From NCBI GenBank assembly GCA_023248215.1, contig JAHFEW010000001.1, positions 118,853-182,852 of the forward strand: DNA of 64,000 nt. The letters run 5' to 3'. The first letter of the stretch is position 1; the number at the start of each line of letters is the position of its first letter. Under the pieces are notes generated by a model. That model was not told where the DNA came from. It saw only the letters and a program-made list of their open reading frames with translations, and did not search any database. Made by a program: the position numbers and the translations under genes. This document shows, piece after piece, positions 28,010-35,825 of the stretch. This stretch comes from Nitrospira sp. GTDB taxonomy: Bacteria > Nitrospirota > Nitrospiria > Nitrospirales > Nitrospiraceae.

Positions 28010-28902
28010 GCCACGCCACGTCGCCTTCCACGCATCGTTGCTATGGCGTGCGTCGCGTCTGCGAGGAGTGGGGGCTTCCTCGATCGACGTTCTATGCGCA
28101 ACACGCTCGTCAGGCCGCTCCCGCCGCGCCGGCCGCCAAGCGTGGGCCGAAGACGACCTCCACCGATGAGGAGCTCACCGCGCACATCCGGCAGGTGATC
28201 GCGTCGTCGCCGTTTCTGGGCGAGGGCCACCGCAAGGTATGGGCGCGGCTGCGAGCCCAGGGCATTCGGGCCGCCAAGCCTCGCGTCTTGCGCCTCATGC
28301 GCCAGGCGTCGCTCTTGGCCCCCAGCCGGGCCGGACACCCCGGGGGACCGCGGCACCACGACGGCACCATCACCACCGAGCGCCCCAATGAGATGTGGGG
28401 CACCGATGCGACCAGTACTTGGACCGTCGACGATGGCCCCGTGATGGTCTTCATCGCCGTCGATCATTGTACGCTGGAAGCAGTGGGACTCCACGCGGCG
28501 AAGCTCGGCACCCGCTTCGAAGCCCTGGAACCGCTCCGCCAAGGCATCCGTCGGCAGTTCGGGGCGTTCATGGCCGACAGCGCGGCGGGTTTGCAGGTGC
28601 GCCATGATCATGGCAGTCAGTACATGAGCCACGACTTCCAGGTCGAACTCCGGTTCCTCGGGATCACGTCGAGTCCGGCCTTCATCCGGGCACCGGAAGG
28701 CAATGGGGTGGCCGAGCGGTTCATCCGCACGCTCAAGGAGCAGCTCCTATGGGTGCGGACGTTCCGAACCGTCGAGGAGTTGCGCCTGGCCCTGCAGGAG
28801 TGGCTCATCACATACAATGAGCAGTGGCTGGTCGAGCGACATGACTTCCGCGCTCCAGCCCAAGTGCGCCGCGACCTACTGGCCACAGAGGTGGCGGCGT
28901 GA
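28006..28902 (+). CDS. IS3-family transposase OrfB
   Basis: Integrase-type transposase of 298 residues. The N-terminal part has YGVRRVCEEWGLPRSTFYA and the HTH_21-like GEGHRKVWARLRAQGIRAAK. The catalytic core shows MWGTDATSTWTVDDG (Asp), VRHDHGSQYMSHDFQ (Asp) and NGVAERFIRTLKEQLLW (Glu). No frame break is seen, so with its OrfA this is the one IS of the pile that could still be active. Confidence 0.9.
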   Translation: MSHATSPSTHRCYGVRRVCEEWGLPRSTFYAQHARQAAPAAPAAKRGPKTTSTDEELTAHIRQVIASSPFLGEGHRKVWARLRAQGIRAAKPRVLRLMRQASLLAPSRAGHPGGPRHHDGTITTERPNEMWGTDATSTWTVDDGPVMVFIAVDHCTLEAVGLHAAKLGTRFEALEPLRQGIRRQFGAFMADSAAGLQVRHDHGSQYMSHDFQVELRFLGITSSPAFIRAPEGNGVAERFIRTLKEQLLWVRTFRTVEELRLALQEWLITYNEQWLVERHDFRAPAQVRRDLLATEVAA

Positions 28903-29070
28903 ATACCATCAACGCAGTGTCCAAGAAATCACGGGCGGTACAACATGCAACAACAGAGGGAACGACTCTTAACTCAACCGTCCGTAATAACGGGGTAGAA
29001 CCCGCTGGAATCAACAGCCGCTTTAGGTCGGAATTCGCTGAATTGGTTTGGGGGAGCACGAGTCGGAGGG

Positions 29071-29682
29071 TTAAGAGCGAAAGACCTGAACTAGGACTCC
29101 TGTTCGGGTTGTGGAGTTTGTTTTCCGCATGATGTGTTTGATATGTTCCTTGACTGTTTGCTCGGTGATTTTTAGGGCATTCGCTATTTCCTTATTAGTC
29201 CAGCCTTTAGCAAGGTTTTCAACCACAGACTGCTCTCTATTTGTAAGCTGAAATCGTTCTTTAGCCTGATCGGTGTTGAGCTGTTGACGGCGCCCAAGTT
29301 CTTCTAATGTCACGACTAGTCGTGCGTATTGGACCCCGCCCCGGTCAGGGAGTCCAAAGCCACGAAGGAGCACAGGTTGATTTGGGTTTCCCGCCACTCG
29401 CTTGACTTCGAACTGTTCCCAATCCTTAGCCTCGGTACGAACTTGGAGCGCTTTTATAAGTTCGGCGCAGAGCTCTGTAAGTGCTGAGGGGAACACTCCG
29501 TGGGCTGCCTTTGCCGGTACTCCACCGTTCTCAGTCATGTTGATGATTTTGGATAGTTCAGCAGCTTGCCGATTCATGTGCAATAGTTGCATAGAGGAAG
29601 ATAGAACGACGATCCCGGCACCTGCGCGTTGGTCGGCTAGGTTATCTACGGGTTCCTGAGAGTTGATTGCGTTTTGAGCCAC
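29071..29682 (-). CDS. LuxR-type transcriptional regulator with PAS-like sensor region
   Basis: 203-residue protein starting at GTG, with CGGAG eight bases upstream. The N-terminal half (about 15-140) looks like a small PAS-type fold: GAGIVVLSSSMQLLHMNRQA, then later PVLLRGFGLPDRGGVQYARL. The C-terminus is a GerE/LuxR HTH: LTNREQSVVENLAKGWTNKE, IANALKITEQTVKEHIKHIM. No receiver domain is present. It is divergent from the PilZ gene and the polysaccharide export operon, so regulation of that operon is the likely role. Ligand unknown. Confidence 0.85.
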   Translation of the reverse strand: MAQNAINSQEPVDNLADQRAGAGIVVLSSSMQLLHMNRQAAELSKIINMTENGGVPAKAAHGVFPSALTELCAELIKALQVRTEAKDWEQFEVKRVAGNPNQPVLLRGFGLPDRGGVQYARLVVTLEELGRRQQLNTDQAKERFQLTNREQSVVENLAKGWTNKEIANALKITEQTVKEHIKHIMRKTNSTTRTGVLVQVFRS

Positions 29683-29750
29683 GGCGATACTCCGTAAGGT
29701 CCTTGGTCTCTCTAGACAATGGAACTATTTCTGATAACCTAAAGTGTGTG

Positions 29751-29770
29751 AATGCTACTAGTAATGCTAC
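29751..29770. repeat. Direct repeat AATGCTAC x2 upstream of the EPS operon
   Basis: AATGCTAC occurs at 29751-29758 and 29763-29770, twelve bases apart. It lies between the divergent LuxR and PilZ genes, upstream of the predicted promoter, in the position expected of regulator-binding sites. Confidence 0.5.
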
Positions 29771-29773
29771 ATA

Positions 29774-29807
29774 ATACTTTCGAGGTAGTCAAATTATACT
29801 TTCGAGG
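29774..29807. repeat. Direct repeat ATACTTTCGAGG x2, 22 bp apart
   Basis: The 12-mer ATACTTTCGAGG is exactly repeated at 29774-29785 and 29796-29807. The 22-bp spacing places both copies on the same DNA face. They end 24 bp before the predicted -35 box of the PilZ-EPS promoter. Likely operator or activator sites; the divergent LuxR-type protein is the obvious candidate binder, which is inference. Confidence 0.6.
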
Positions 29808-29830
29808 AAAATATTGATACGTGATTGGTA

Positions 29831-29859
29831 TTGTTCGTTACGGCTGTTACTTCTATACT
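29831..29859 (+). promoter_or_regulatory. Predicted sigma-70 promoter of the PilZ-polysaccharide operon
   Basis: TTGTTC (29831-29836) and TATACT (29854-29859) are separated by exactly 17 bp. Transcription would begin near 29866 and leave a leader of about 240 bases before the PilZ start codon. Confidence 0.6.
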
Positions 29860-29893
29860 TCTTCATACCGAAACACAAAATATATACCTAAGT

Positions 29894-29936
29894 CCCTGGG
29901 GTGACAGGGCTTTGGGTTCCCCCTCAGTCGAAAGCC
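29894..29936 (+). promoter_or_regulatory. Foldable leader RNA element
   Basis: Inside the predicted leader, CCCTG (29894-29898) can pair with CAGGG (29905-29909), and GGCTTT (29908-29913) with AAAGCC (29931-29936). An inner GGG/CCC pairing extends the second stem. The two stems share bases 29908-29909, so they are partly alternative. It does not match a riboswitch consensus I know. Function unknown. Confidence 0.4.
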
Positions 29937-30103
29937 ATGGCGGAGCACGCAATAGCATAGTTGGATGGTCGTCAGCCTGTTTGCGTCAATTAAACAATAA
30001 GTTGCATGATCGTAGAAAGAGTTGGCCCCATTGGTGGTCCACTCAGGCGGGCAAATCGGTGTATTAAACTTTTGTTCATGGTGGGAAAAGGAGTCGTTTA
30101 GTG

Positions 30104-30499
30104 ATGCGTGACTTTCGCCATGAGGGTAATCCTCCAATTCAGCAAGGTTGGGATTGGCCCATTGTTCCAACCCACCAGAAGCATGCTGAGCGGGTGGCGT
30201 TGCTTCGACCGATTCCGTATGAATTGTCTATTCCTAATGGTGATGAGTCAGGCGCGCGAGTACTTTATGGCCGAGCACTATCATTGAACATTAGTAGTGG
30301 GGGGATGCTGATTCTCATGGATCAGGCGCCAGTGCTCGATCAAGTGATGAAGGTACATGTGCCGACTCCCATTGCTTTAGCTGAGACTCCGACATTGGCA
30401 GAGGTTCGTTGGACGAGAAGGTTGCCATTTTTTTCGTCGGGAAGCGAGGCATCGTTCTTCGTGGGACTGAAGTTCCTGTTCTCGGTGGGAGACAGATAG
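30104..30499 (+). CDS. PilZ domain protein
   Basis: 131-residue protein starting at ATG 30104 with AAGGAG about ten bases upstream. The PilZ signature is visible: an arginine motif at ERVALLRPIPYELS, then ALSLNISSGGMLILMD, the N/DxSxxG strand. A single PilZ domain makes binding of cyclic di-GMP likely, though the first motif is not a perfect RxxxR. As first gene of the polysaccharide operon it could couple cyclic di-GMP to synthesis or export. Confidence 0.75.
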   Translation: MRDFRHEGNPPIQQGWDWPIVPTHQKHAERVALLRPIPYELSIPNGDESGARVLYGRALSLNISSGGMLILMDQAPVLDQVMKVHVPTPIALAETPTLAEVRWTRRLPFFSSGSEASFFVGLKFLFSVGDR

Positions 30500-30554
30500 A
30501 TGCTAAATGGTGGTTGCAAGTGGCTTGGCTCGAATTTCTTCAGGAGAATTAGTC

Positions 30555-31256
30555 ATGAATGTTAAGGCTGTATTTTGCGTGAGTATCCTTATAGGAAACC
30601 TGGTTAATGTAGCGCTTGCGAGCCAGGTGGATCAGGTGCCAAGGTTAATATTGGTGGCGGGATCGCCCCAAGGGGCAAGTTCCTCTGGTGCACGCCCTGG
30701 AGGGGAAGGAGCGGAGAAATCTTCTCTAACGGTAACGCCAGATTACATTATGGGGCCTGAAGATGTTCTGGAAATCACTGTGTGGAAAAATGCAGATCTC
30801 TCCAAACAAGTCCAGGTAAGGCCTGATGGAAGGATCTCTCTTCCACTAATTGGTGATGTGTCAGCGGTGGGGCGGACAGCAGCCCAATTGACTGAAGAGA
30901 TTTCGGCACGCTTGAAGTCATACATGGAGAATCCAACAGTTTCGATCCTAGTGCGAGAGGTGAATAGTTACCAGATTTACGTTCTTGGCGAGGTAAATGC
31001 TCCTGGTAAGTATCCGTTGAAGAGCAAAACAACTTTACTGCAAGCAATCACGATCGCGCATGGCTTTACACAGGTGGCTGCACGCAATAAGATTGTCGTG
31101 TTTCGATTCGGGAAAGATGGTGAGGGGCTTCACAAGATTAAAGCAAGTTATGACGACATTGTGTTGAGGGACGGCTCTGATCAAAATATAGAGTTGAAGC
31201 CGGGAGATCAAATTGTTGTGCCTTCTGAAACTATGGTGGTCTTGCCGTCTAGGTAG
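30555..31256 (+). CDS. Polysaccharide export protein (Wza-like), first copy
   Basis: Periplasmic/outer-membrane export protein of 233 residues. The ATG at 30555 has AGGAGA eight bases upstream. A signal peptide (about 1-22, cut near ALA-SQ) is followed by the Poly_export domain: YIMGPEDVLEITVWKNADLS, VRPDGRISLPLIGDVSAVGR, then an SLBB domain with VYVLGEVNAPGKYPLKSK-type residues. No lipobox cysteine is seen, in contrast to the next gene. The pair suggests a heteromeric or duplicated export channel. Confidence 0.9.
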   Translation: MNVKAVFCVSILIGNLVNVALASQVDQVPRLILVAGSPQGASSSGARPGGEGAEKSSLTVTPDYIMGPEDVLEITVWKNADLSKQVQVRPDGRISLPLIGDVSAVGRTAAQLTEEISARLKSYMENPTVSILVREVNSYQIYVLGEVNAPGKYPLKSKTTLLQAITIAHGFTQVAARNKIVVFRFGKDGEGLHKIKASYDDIVLRDGSDQNIELKPGDQIVVPSETMVVLPSR

Positions 31257-31259
31257 GAA

Positions 31260-31943
31260 ATGGTTGAGCTGAGTTTGCCTGTGACATTTCGCGGAAGAGA
31301 ACCAAAGGAGTTGGGAAAATTGAAAACTTTCGGTTGCAGAAGGTTGCGGGGGGGGGTATGTATTGCTTTTAGTGTGCTCTTGACTCTCCCAGGGTGCTGG
31401 ATCGGCAATGAACAGATAGATTTCAATGTCACATACATCCCTCCAAATGAATTTTTGCTAGGGCCTGAAGACGTTCTGGTTGTAAATGTTTGGCGAAATC
31501 AAGAACTCTCGCGGGAAGTAATTATTCGCCCTGATGGGAAAATTTCAATGCCGTTGATTGGCGATGTTCAGGCGGCAGGGATGACGGCCAATGTCCTAGC
31601 CAAGAGAATTGCAGATGGGCTGGCTGAGTTTATGTCCAACCCAACGGTATCAGTGCAGGTGAAAGAGGTGAATAGTTACTATGTGTACGTGTTGGGTGAA
31701 GTTTCAAAACCAGGCAAGGTCCCGCTAAAGTCATATGCGACAGTTTTGCAGGGTATTTCGTTAGCCGGAGGCTTTACGACATTTGCTTCGCGGAACAAGA
31801 TCCATGTGCTCCGGGTCGTTCCTAATGGCCAAGGGCAGCCAAAGCAGGTTCAGATTCCCGTTCCCTATGAAGACATCCTTCAAGGTAAGAATTCGGAGGG
31901 CAATTTCTTCCTCAAGGCTGGTGATGTCATTGTTGTGCCGTGA
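31260..31943 (+). CDS. Polysaccharide export protein (Wza-like), second copy, lipoprotein
   Basis: 227-residue paralogue of the preceding protein, starting 3 bases after it behind AGGTAGGAA. An N-terminal basic lead and hydrophobic segment end in the lipobox LTLPGC (about residue 46), so this copy is probably lipidated. FLLGPEDVLVVNVWRNQELS and IRPDGKISMPLIGDVQAAG match Poly_export, and YYVYVLGEVSKPGKVPL the SLBB domain. Its last 20 bases overlap the start of the barrel protein. Confidence 0.9.
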   Translation: MVELSLPVTFRGREPKELGKLKTFGCRRLRGGVCIAFSVLLTLPGCWIGNEQIDFNVTYIPPNEFLLGPEDVLVVNVWRNQELSREVIIRPDGKISMPLIGDVQAAGMTANVLAKRIADGLAEFMSNPTVSVQVKEVNSYYVYVLGEVSKPGKVPLKSYATVLQGISLAGGFTTFASRNKIHVLRVVPNGQGQPKQVQIPVPYEDILQGKNSEGNFFLKAGDVIVVP

Positions 31944-33477
31944 CCAGTTCTTGAAGGTTAGCCGCGTTAGTCTGGGGATTTTTGCACTAGGCCTTATGTC
32001 ATGCTGGAGCGCAGCTGACTGTGCTGCCCAGCAGATACGTGTTGTGCCGTCACTCTCCGTCATCGAGCAATACGACAGCAACGTGTTTTTTACCCCAAAG
32101 TCACAACTCCCGGCAGGAACGAAAGTGGATGATTTCATCACGACATTCACCCCACAGCTAAACTTCACGCAGGGCAATACGCTTGTAAAGACAAATCTGT
32201 CAGTCGGGGCAGTCATTCAAAAGTTTGTAAACAATTCAGAGCTTGATAACGTGGGATTTAACGCGTCGGCCGGCATCGACCTCACGCAAGCAATCAATCG
32301 TATTTTGCCAAGAAATAGGGCTTTTCGAGTGTTTGGAACCTATCAATATATGCCTTCGGCGCCAGCATTTGGCGCCGGAGGTATTGGCGCTGGTGGCGGG
32401 GGTGGCTTTGGGATTGCCGGACCGGTTGATTCTGGGCTTCTCACACAGCGCATCAGGACGACCATGTATAATGCTGGGTTTGCGGATTCTTACTCGCTCT
32501 CACCGACCACAGATTTTCAGACTACGTATACCTATTCCCAGCTCAGTTTTGGTGGAGCTTATGCTCCGCCTGCTACGACGCCTGGTCAAACGTCAAGTAC
32601 GGTGTTTGACACTTCCATGCATTCTATTAGTGCCGGACCGTCATCAAAGATTTCCGCGATCGATACCTTGACTGTTAGGTATATGTTTACTCAAATGTCC
32701 CAGGCCCAATTCGGTGACTTTACGACGCATGGTGGAAATCTTGGTTGGGGGAGAAGTTGGACCAGAGAGTGGAGTTCTTCCCTCAATGGCGGATTAACGC
32801 TTATTGAGCCGATTCCCGATATATCTGCTGCTGGAGGGCAGCGAAGAATTCCTGCCATGATATTTCCGACCGGAGGTTTTAGTGTAAGTTATGCTTCGGG
32901 CTCATCTTTCCTCAGGAAGCTTGGAAGTGAGATTCGGGAGTCCACAGAGGGTGGCGGAAGCTTTCTTCCACTTCTCACTGGGATGAATATGCCGGGCGGT
33001 ATCGCAACGCCCGGATCTTATCAAATAACCCTCATGTATAATCTTGGCGTATATCCAAGCTTTGTGCAGACCGCAGGGCCTATATATACGCACATGATTT
33101 CATTGGGAGGCACGGCTGGTATTACAGAGAAGCTGACTGCTCGAGCGCTCTTCAACTTTGCGCATAGCAGTTTTACTTCAGATGCCATTGCCACTACCTT
33201 CAGTACCTACGGCACAACAGTGTCCTTGAATTATCTGATCACTCCAACGTTTACTGCTATGCTCAGTCACCAATGGTTGAACTTTGATAATCAAGTCAAT
33301 GTAGCCAGTGCGGGGGATTTGGGATTTTCTAAGCAAGTGATCCTCTTAGGATTTACATACGCGTACGCGCCGCGTGGTGATTTCTTCCGGTCTGGTGCTT
33401 TTTGGGAGAGTCCATCTGGGGGATCGCCTTCCGATGCAGGCAAATCTGGGTCAGGAGGAGTTGATACAAAGAAATGA
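31924..33477 (+). CDS. Outer-membrane beta-barrel protein of the exopolysaccharide system
   Basis: 517-residue secreted protein. A signal-like segment (VSRVSLGIFALGLMSCWSAA, about residues 12-31) is followed by VVPSLSVIEQYDSNVFFTPK, typical of the TIGR03016-type barrels found in XrtA polysaccharide loci. Many amphipathic strands follow, with a Gly-rich insert near residue 150 (AGGIGAGGGGGFGIAG). The frame is open further upstream but inside the export gene; ATG 31924 is the best start. Probable role is the outer-membrane passage of the polysaccharide. Ends with an ATGA overlap. Confidence 0.8.
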   Translation: MSLLCRDQFLKVSRVSLGIFALGLMSCWSAADCAAQQIRVVPSLSVIEQYDSNVFFTPKSQLPAGTKVDDFITTFTPQLNFTQGNTLVKTNLSVGAVIQKFVNNSELDNVGFNASAGIDLTQAINRILPRNRAFRVFGTYQYMPSAPAFGAGGIGAGGGGGFGIAGPVDSGLLTQRIRTTMYNAGFADSYSLSPTTDFQTTYTYSQLSFGGAYAPPATTPGQTSSTVFDTSMHSISAGPSSKISAIDTLTVRYMFTQMSQAQFGDFTTHGGNLGWGRSWTREWSSSLNGGLTLIEPIPDISAAGGQRRIPAMIFPTGGFSVSYASGSSFLRKLGSEIRESTEGGGSFLPLLTGMNMPGGIATPGSYQITLMYNLGVYPSFVQTAGPIYTHMISLGGTAGITEKLTARALFNFAHSSFTSDAIATTFSTYGTTVSLNYLITPTFTAMLSHQWLNFDNQVNVASAGDLGFSKQVILLGFTYAYAPRGDFFRSGAFWESPSGGSPSDAGKSGSGGVDTKK

Positions 33478-35825
33478 ACACGCGCACGTTGTCTCCAGAG
33501 GATTATTGGCGGGCGGTTGTCAGCAGGAAATGGCTAGTTATTTCTGCGGTCCTGGTCTCGCTCAGCATCGCGGGCGTGGTATGTGCGCTCATGCCAAAGG
33601 TCTATCAGTCAGCTACGAAAATGTGGTTTGAGGGTGCAAAGATAGAAGAGTCTATTGTGAGCGGCCCTAACCCAGCAGGGGGGGGGTATGTGCCCACTCT
33701 CGAAGACCGGGTTATGGAAGTGCGACAGTTTGTGATGGGTCGAAAAACACTTGGGCAGATTGCCGGAGAATTTGGACTGTTTGGATATGAAAAGGACCAT
33801 CCAGATGCTTCGGAGTCAGAGAACGCCATCCGAGCAATGCGGGGGTCCGTTAAGGTTGAGCCCACAAAAGACAAGCTGTTTATCACCCTGTCATTCTTGA
33901 ATGAAGATCCAATTATTGCGAGGGATGTAACCTCGAGACTGAGTGATCTATTCATTGAGGAGACACTGAAGGACCGGGAGCGAGGGGTTGAAGCCGCAGA
34001 GGATTTTCTGGGGCTGGAGCTTAAACATGCGAAAGCAGAGCTCGAGGTAAAAGAAAAGATCATTTCAGAGTTCAAACAACAACATCTAGGTGAGCTCCCC
34101 CAGCAAATAGATGCAAATCTCCGCAAATTAGACCGGCTTCAGGATGACATGAGGTCGCAAAGTGAGCAGGCCCAGAATTTGGCCAACCGCCTAAGCCAAA
34201 TTGACAAATCAATAAAAGATTATGAAGAGACTGGGGAGGTCAGTGATTCTCCCGCCGGGGGTTCCCTCAAACGGAATAAAGATCCTCGCCTAGGGAGAAT
34301 CAAGGAGTTGGAGCGGCGGTTGGTGGAGCTCTCCTCGATGTATAAGGAAACGTATCCTGATCTTGTGCAAGTTAAGGAGGAGATTAAGAAACTCAGGGAG
34401 ATGACATCAGCGCAATATCGTGACTTGTTGCCGGATAGTGAGGGAACGGAGGAGCCATCTGGCGCAAAAAAGTCCAAGCGGAAGGCTATTGATCCCTACC
34501 ACGCTGAACTACTGAAACAGAGAGAGGACATTGTTCTTGAACTGGAGGCAGTCAAGCGCCACCAAGCACACATTTCGGTGGAAATCTCTCAATATGAGCG
34601 AAGAGTGGAGCATACTCCTGAACGAGAGCAAAGACTGAAGACACTGGAGCGGGACTATGAAAATCTTCAGAAAAACTATCAATCGCTATTAGACAAAAAG
34701 CTCAGCGCGGGCATGCAAAAAAGTTTGGCCCAGGGCCGTAAAGGTGCCAAGTTCAGCATCGTAGACCCCGCATATACCCCAGTTGTTCCTGTTGTCCCCA
34801 ACATCCCGCTCATCATGCTGGCGGGGCTTGTGCTGGGCTGTGCATTAGGTTTTGGAGGAGCCGTGGGCCTTGAACTCATGGGGCGAGGATTCCGGTCTGC
34901 TGAAGAAGTTGAGATCACATTAGGCCTTCCCGTTATTGCTTCTATTCCGCTTTATGAAAGTGCGTTCGGCGGAACAATGCAGACTGTGCGAGCACTCTCA
35001 GGCAAAAATCGTTCGACAGCGTTATTGTTACCAGGGCATGGAAAGCAAGACGAAGACTTGAAGGGAGCGGGTGGGCTTCCTACTGCAACGGTCGGAAAAC
35101 ACAAGATTCAGAATGGTCAACTACATAACCCAACACCAGGTCTCGAATTGGTGTCGATGTGGCGACCGCTCTCATTTGTGGCGGAACAGTATCGTGTTGC
35201 GGCTACCCGACTCGAATTGATGACCGGAGATCGAAAGAGTACGGCAATTGTTGTGACAAGTGCCGTAATGGGAGAGGGAAAGTCATCCACGGCTCTCAAT
35301 CTTGGCTACGTTTTGGCTAAAGACCTTGACCGCAAAACCATAGTCATTGATTGTGATCTCAAACGGCCTATGCAGCATATCTATGCAGGAGTTTGGCAGC
35401 AGCCAGGATTGGCAGAAGTACTTCGTGGTACTAGAGTTGTTGAAGATTGTCTGCAGCGACTGGGTGATGTGGGACCATGGATTCTTACCGCAGGGGCGGT
35501 AGGAGATAACCCGTTGGCCTTGTCGAAGATGCATCAGTTGGCTGATTTGATTACTGAACTGAAAGGAAAATTTGACTATGTGATCATCGATGCGCCGCCT
35601 GTGCTACCGCTCGCAGACATGCAAGTATTGGCGAGTATGGCGGATCTTCTCGCCTATGTAGTGAAGGCAAGCATGACCGGTCGGGATGTTGTCCAAAAAG
35701 CATTGAAAGCCATTGGTGATACTGCCAATGTTGGAATCATATTGAATGGCTTAGATGCTCATACCACGCCCTACTATATGCAGCAGGAGTATTACCGCGA
35801 AGCTCACCATGAACAGCTCAAGTAA
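33474..35825 (+). CDS. Fused Wzz chain-length regulator and tyrosine autokinase (BY-kinase)
   Basis: 783-residue inner-membrane protein. An N-terminal Wzz domain begins with a membrane helix (about 20-41), followed by a long coiled coil (about 160-420) and a second helix near residue 443-465. The cytoplasmic kinase has Walker A SAVMGEGKSSTALNLGY (about 597-613), Walker A' VIDCDLKRP (about 624) and Walker B VIIDAPPVLPLAD (about 703). The tyrosine cluster TTPYYMQQEYYREA near the end is the autophosphorylation tail. In many XrtA loci these two parts are separate genes; here they are one protein. Confidence 0.92.
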   Translation: MNTRTLSPEDYWRAVVSRKWLVISAVLVSLSIAGVVCALMPKVYQSATKMWFEGAKIEESIVSGPNPAGGGYVPTLEDRVMEVRQFVMGRKTLGQIAGEFGLFGYEKDHPDASESENAIRAMRGSVKVEPTKDKLFITLSFLNEDPIIARDVTSRLSDLFIEETLKDRERGVEAAEDFLGLELKHAKAELEVKEKIISEFKQQHLGELPQQIDANLRKLDRLQDDMRSQSEQAQNLANRLSQIDKSIKDYEETGEVSDSPAGGSLKRNKDPRLGRIKELERRLVELSSMYKETYPDLVQVKEEIKKLREMTSAQYRDLLPDSEGTEEPSGAKKSKRKAIDPYHAELLKQREDIVLELEAVKRHQAHISVEISQYERRVEHTPEREQRLKTLERDYENLQKNYQSLLDKKLSAGMQKSLAQGRKGAKFSIVDPAYTPVVPVVPNIPLIMLAGLVLGCALGFGGAVGLELMGRGFRSAEEVEITLGLPVIASIPLYESAFGGTMQTVRALSGKNRSTALLLPGHGKQDEDLKGAGGLPTATVGKHKIQNGQLHNPTPGLELVSMWRPLSFVAEQYRVAATRLELMTGDRKSTAIVVTSAVMGEGKSSTALNLGYVLAKDLDRKTIVIDCDLKRPMQHIYAGVWQQPGLAEVLRGTRVVEDCLQRLGDVGPWILTAGAVGDNPLALSKMHQLADLITELKGKFDYVIIDAPPVLPLADMQVLASMADLLAYVVKASMTGRDVVQKALKAIGDTANVGIILNGLDAHTTPYYMQQEYYREAHHEQLK

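Larger units (their letters stand above)
27640..28923 (+). mobile_element. Apparently complete IS3-family element
   Basis: Bounded by TGGACACTG on the left and CAGTGTCCA on the right, perfect 9-bp inverted ends. With one gap the similarity extends outward through GATTTCTT on both sides. The 1,284-bp element holds orfA and orfB in the usual overlapping order. No direct target repeat was seen next to these ends. Confidence 0.7.

Noticed and set aside
29894..29936. Known cyclic di-GMP riboswitch in the PilZ leader
   Set aside because: The conserved GEMM words (for example the GCAAA core with its tetraloop receptor) are not found in either strand, so only an unclassified fold is claimed.
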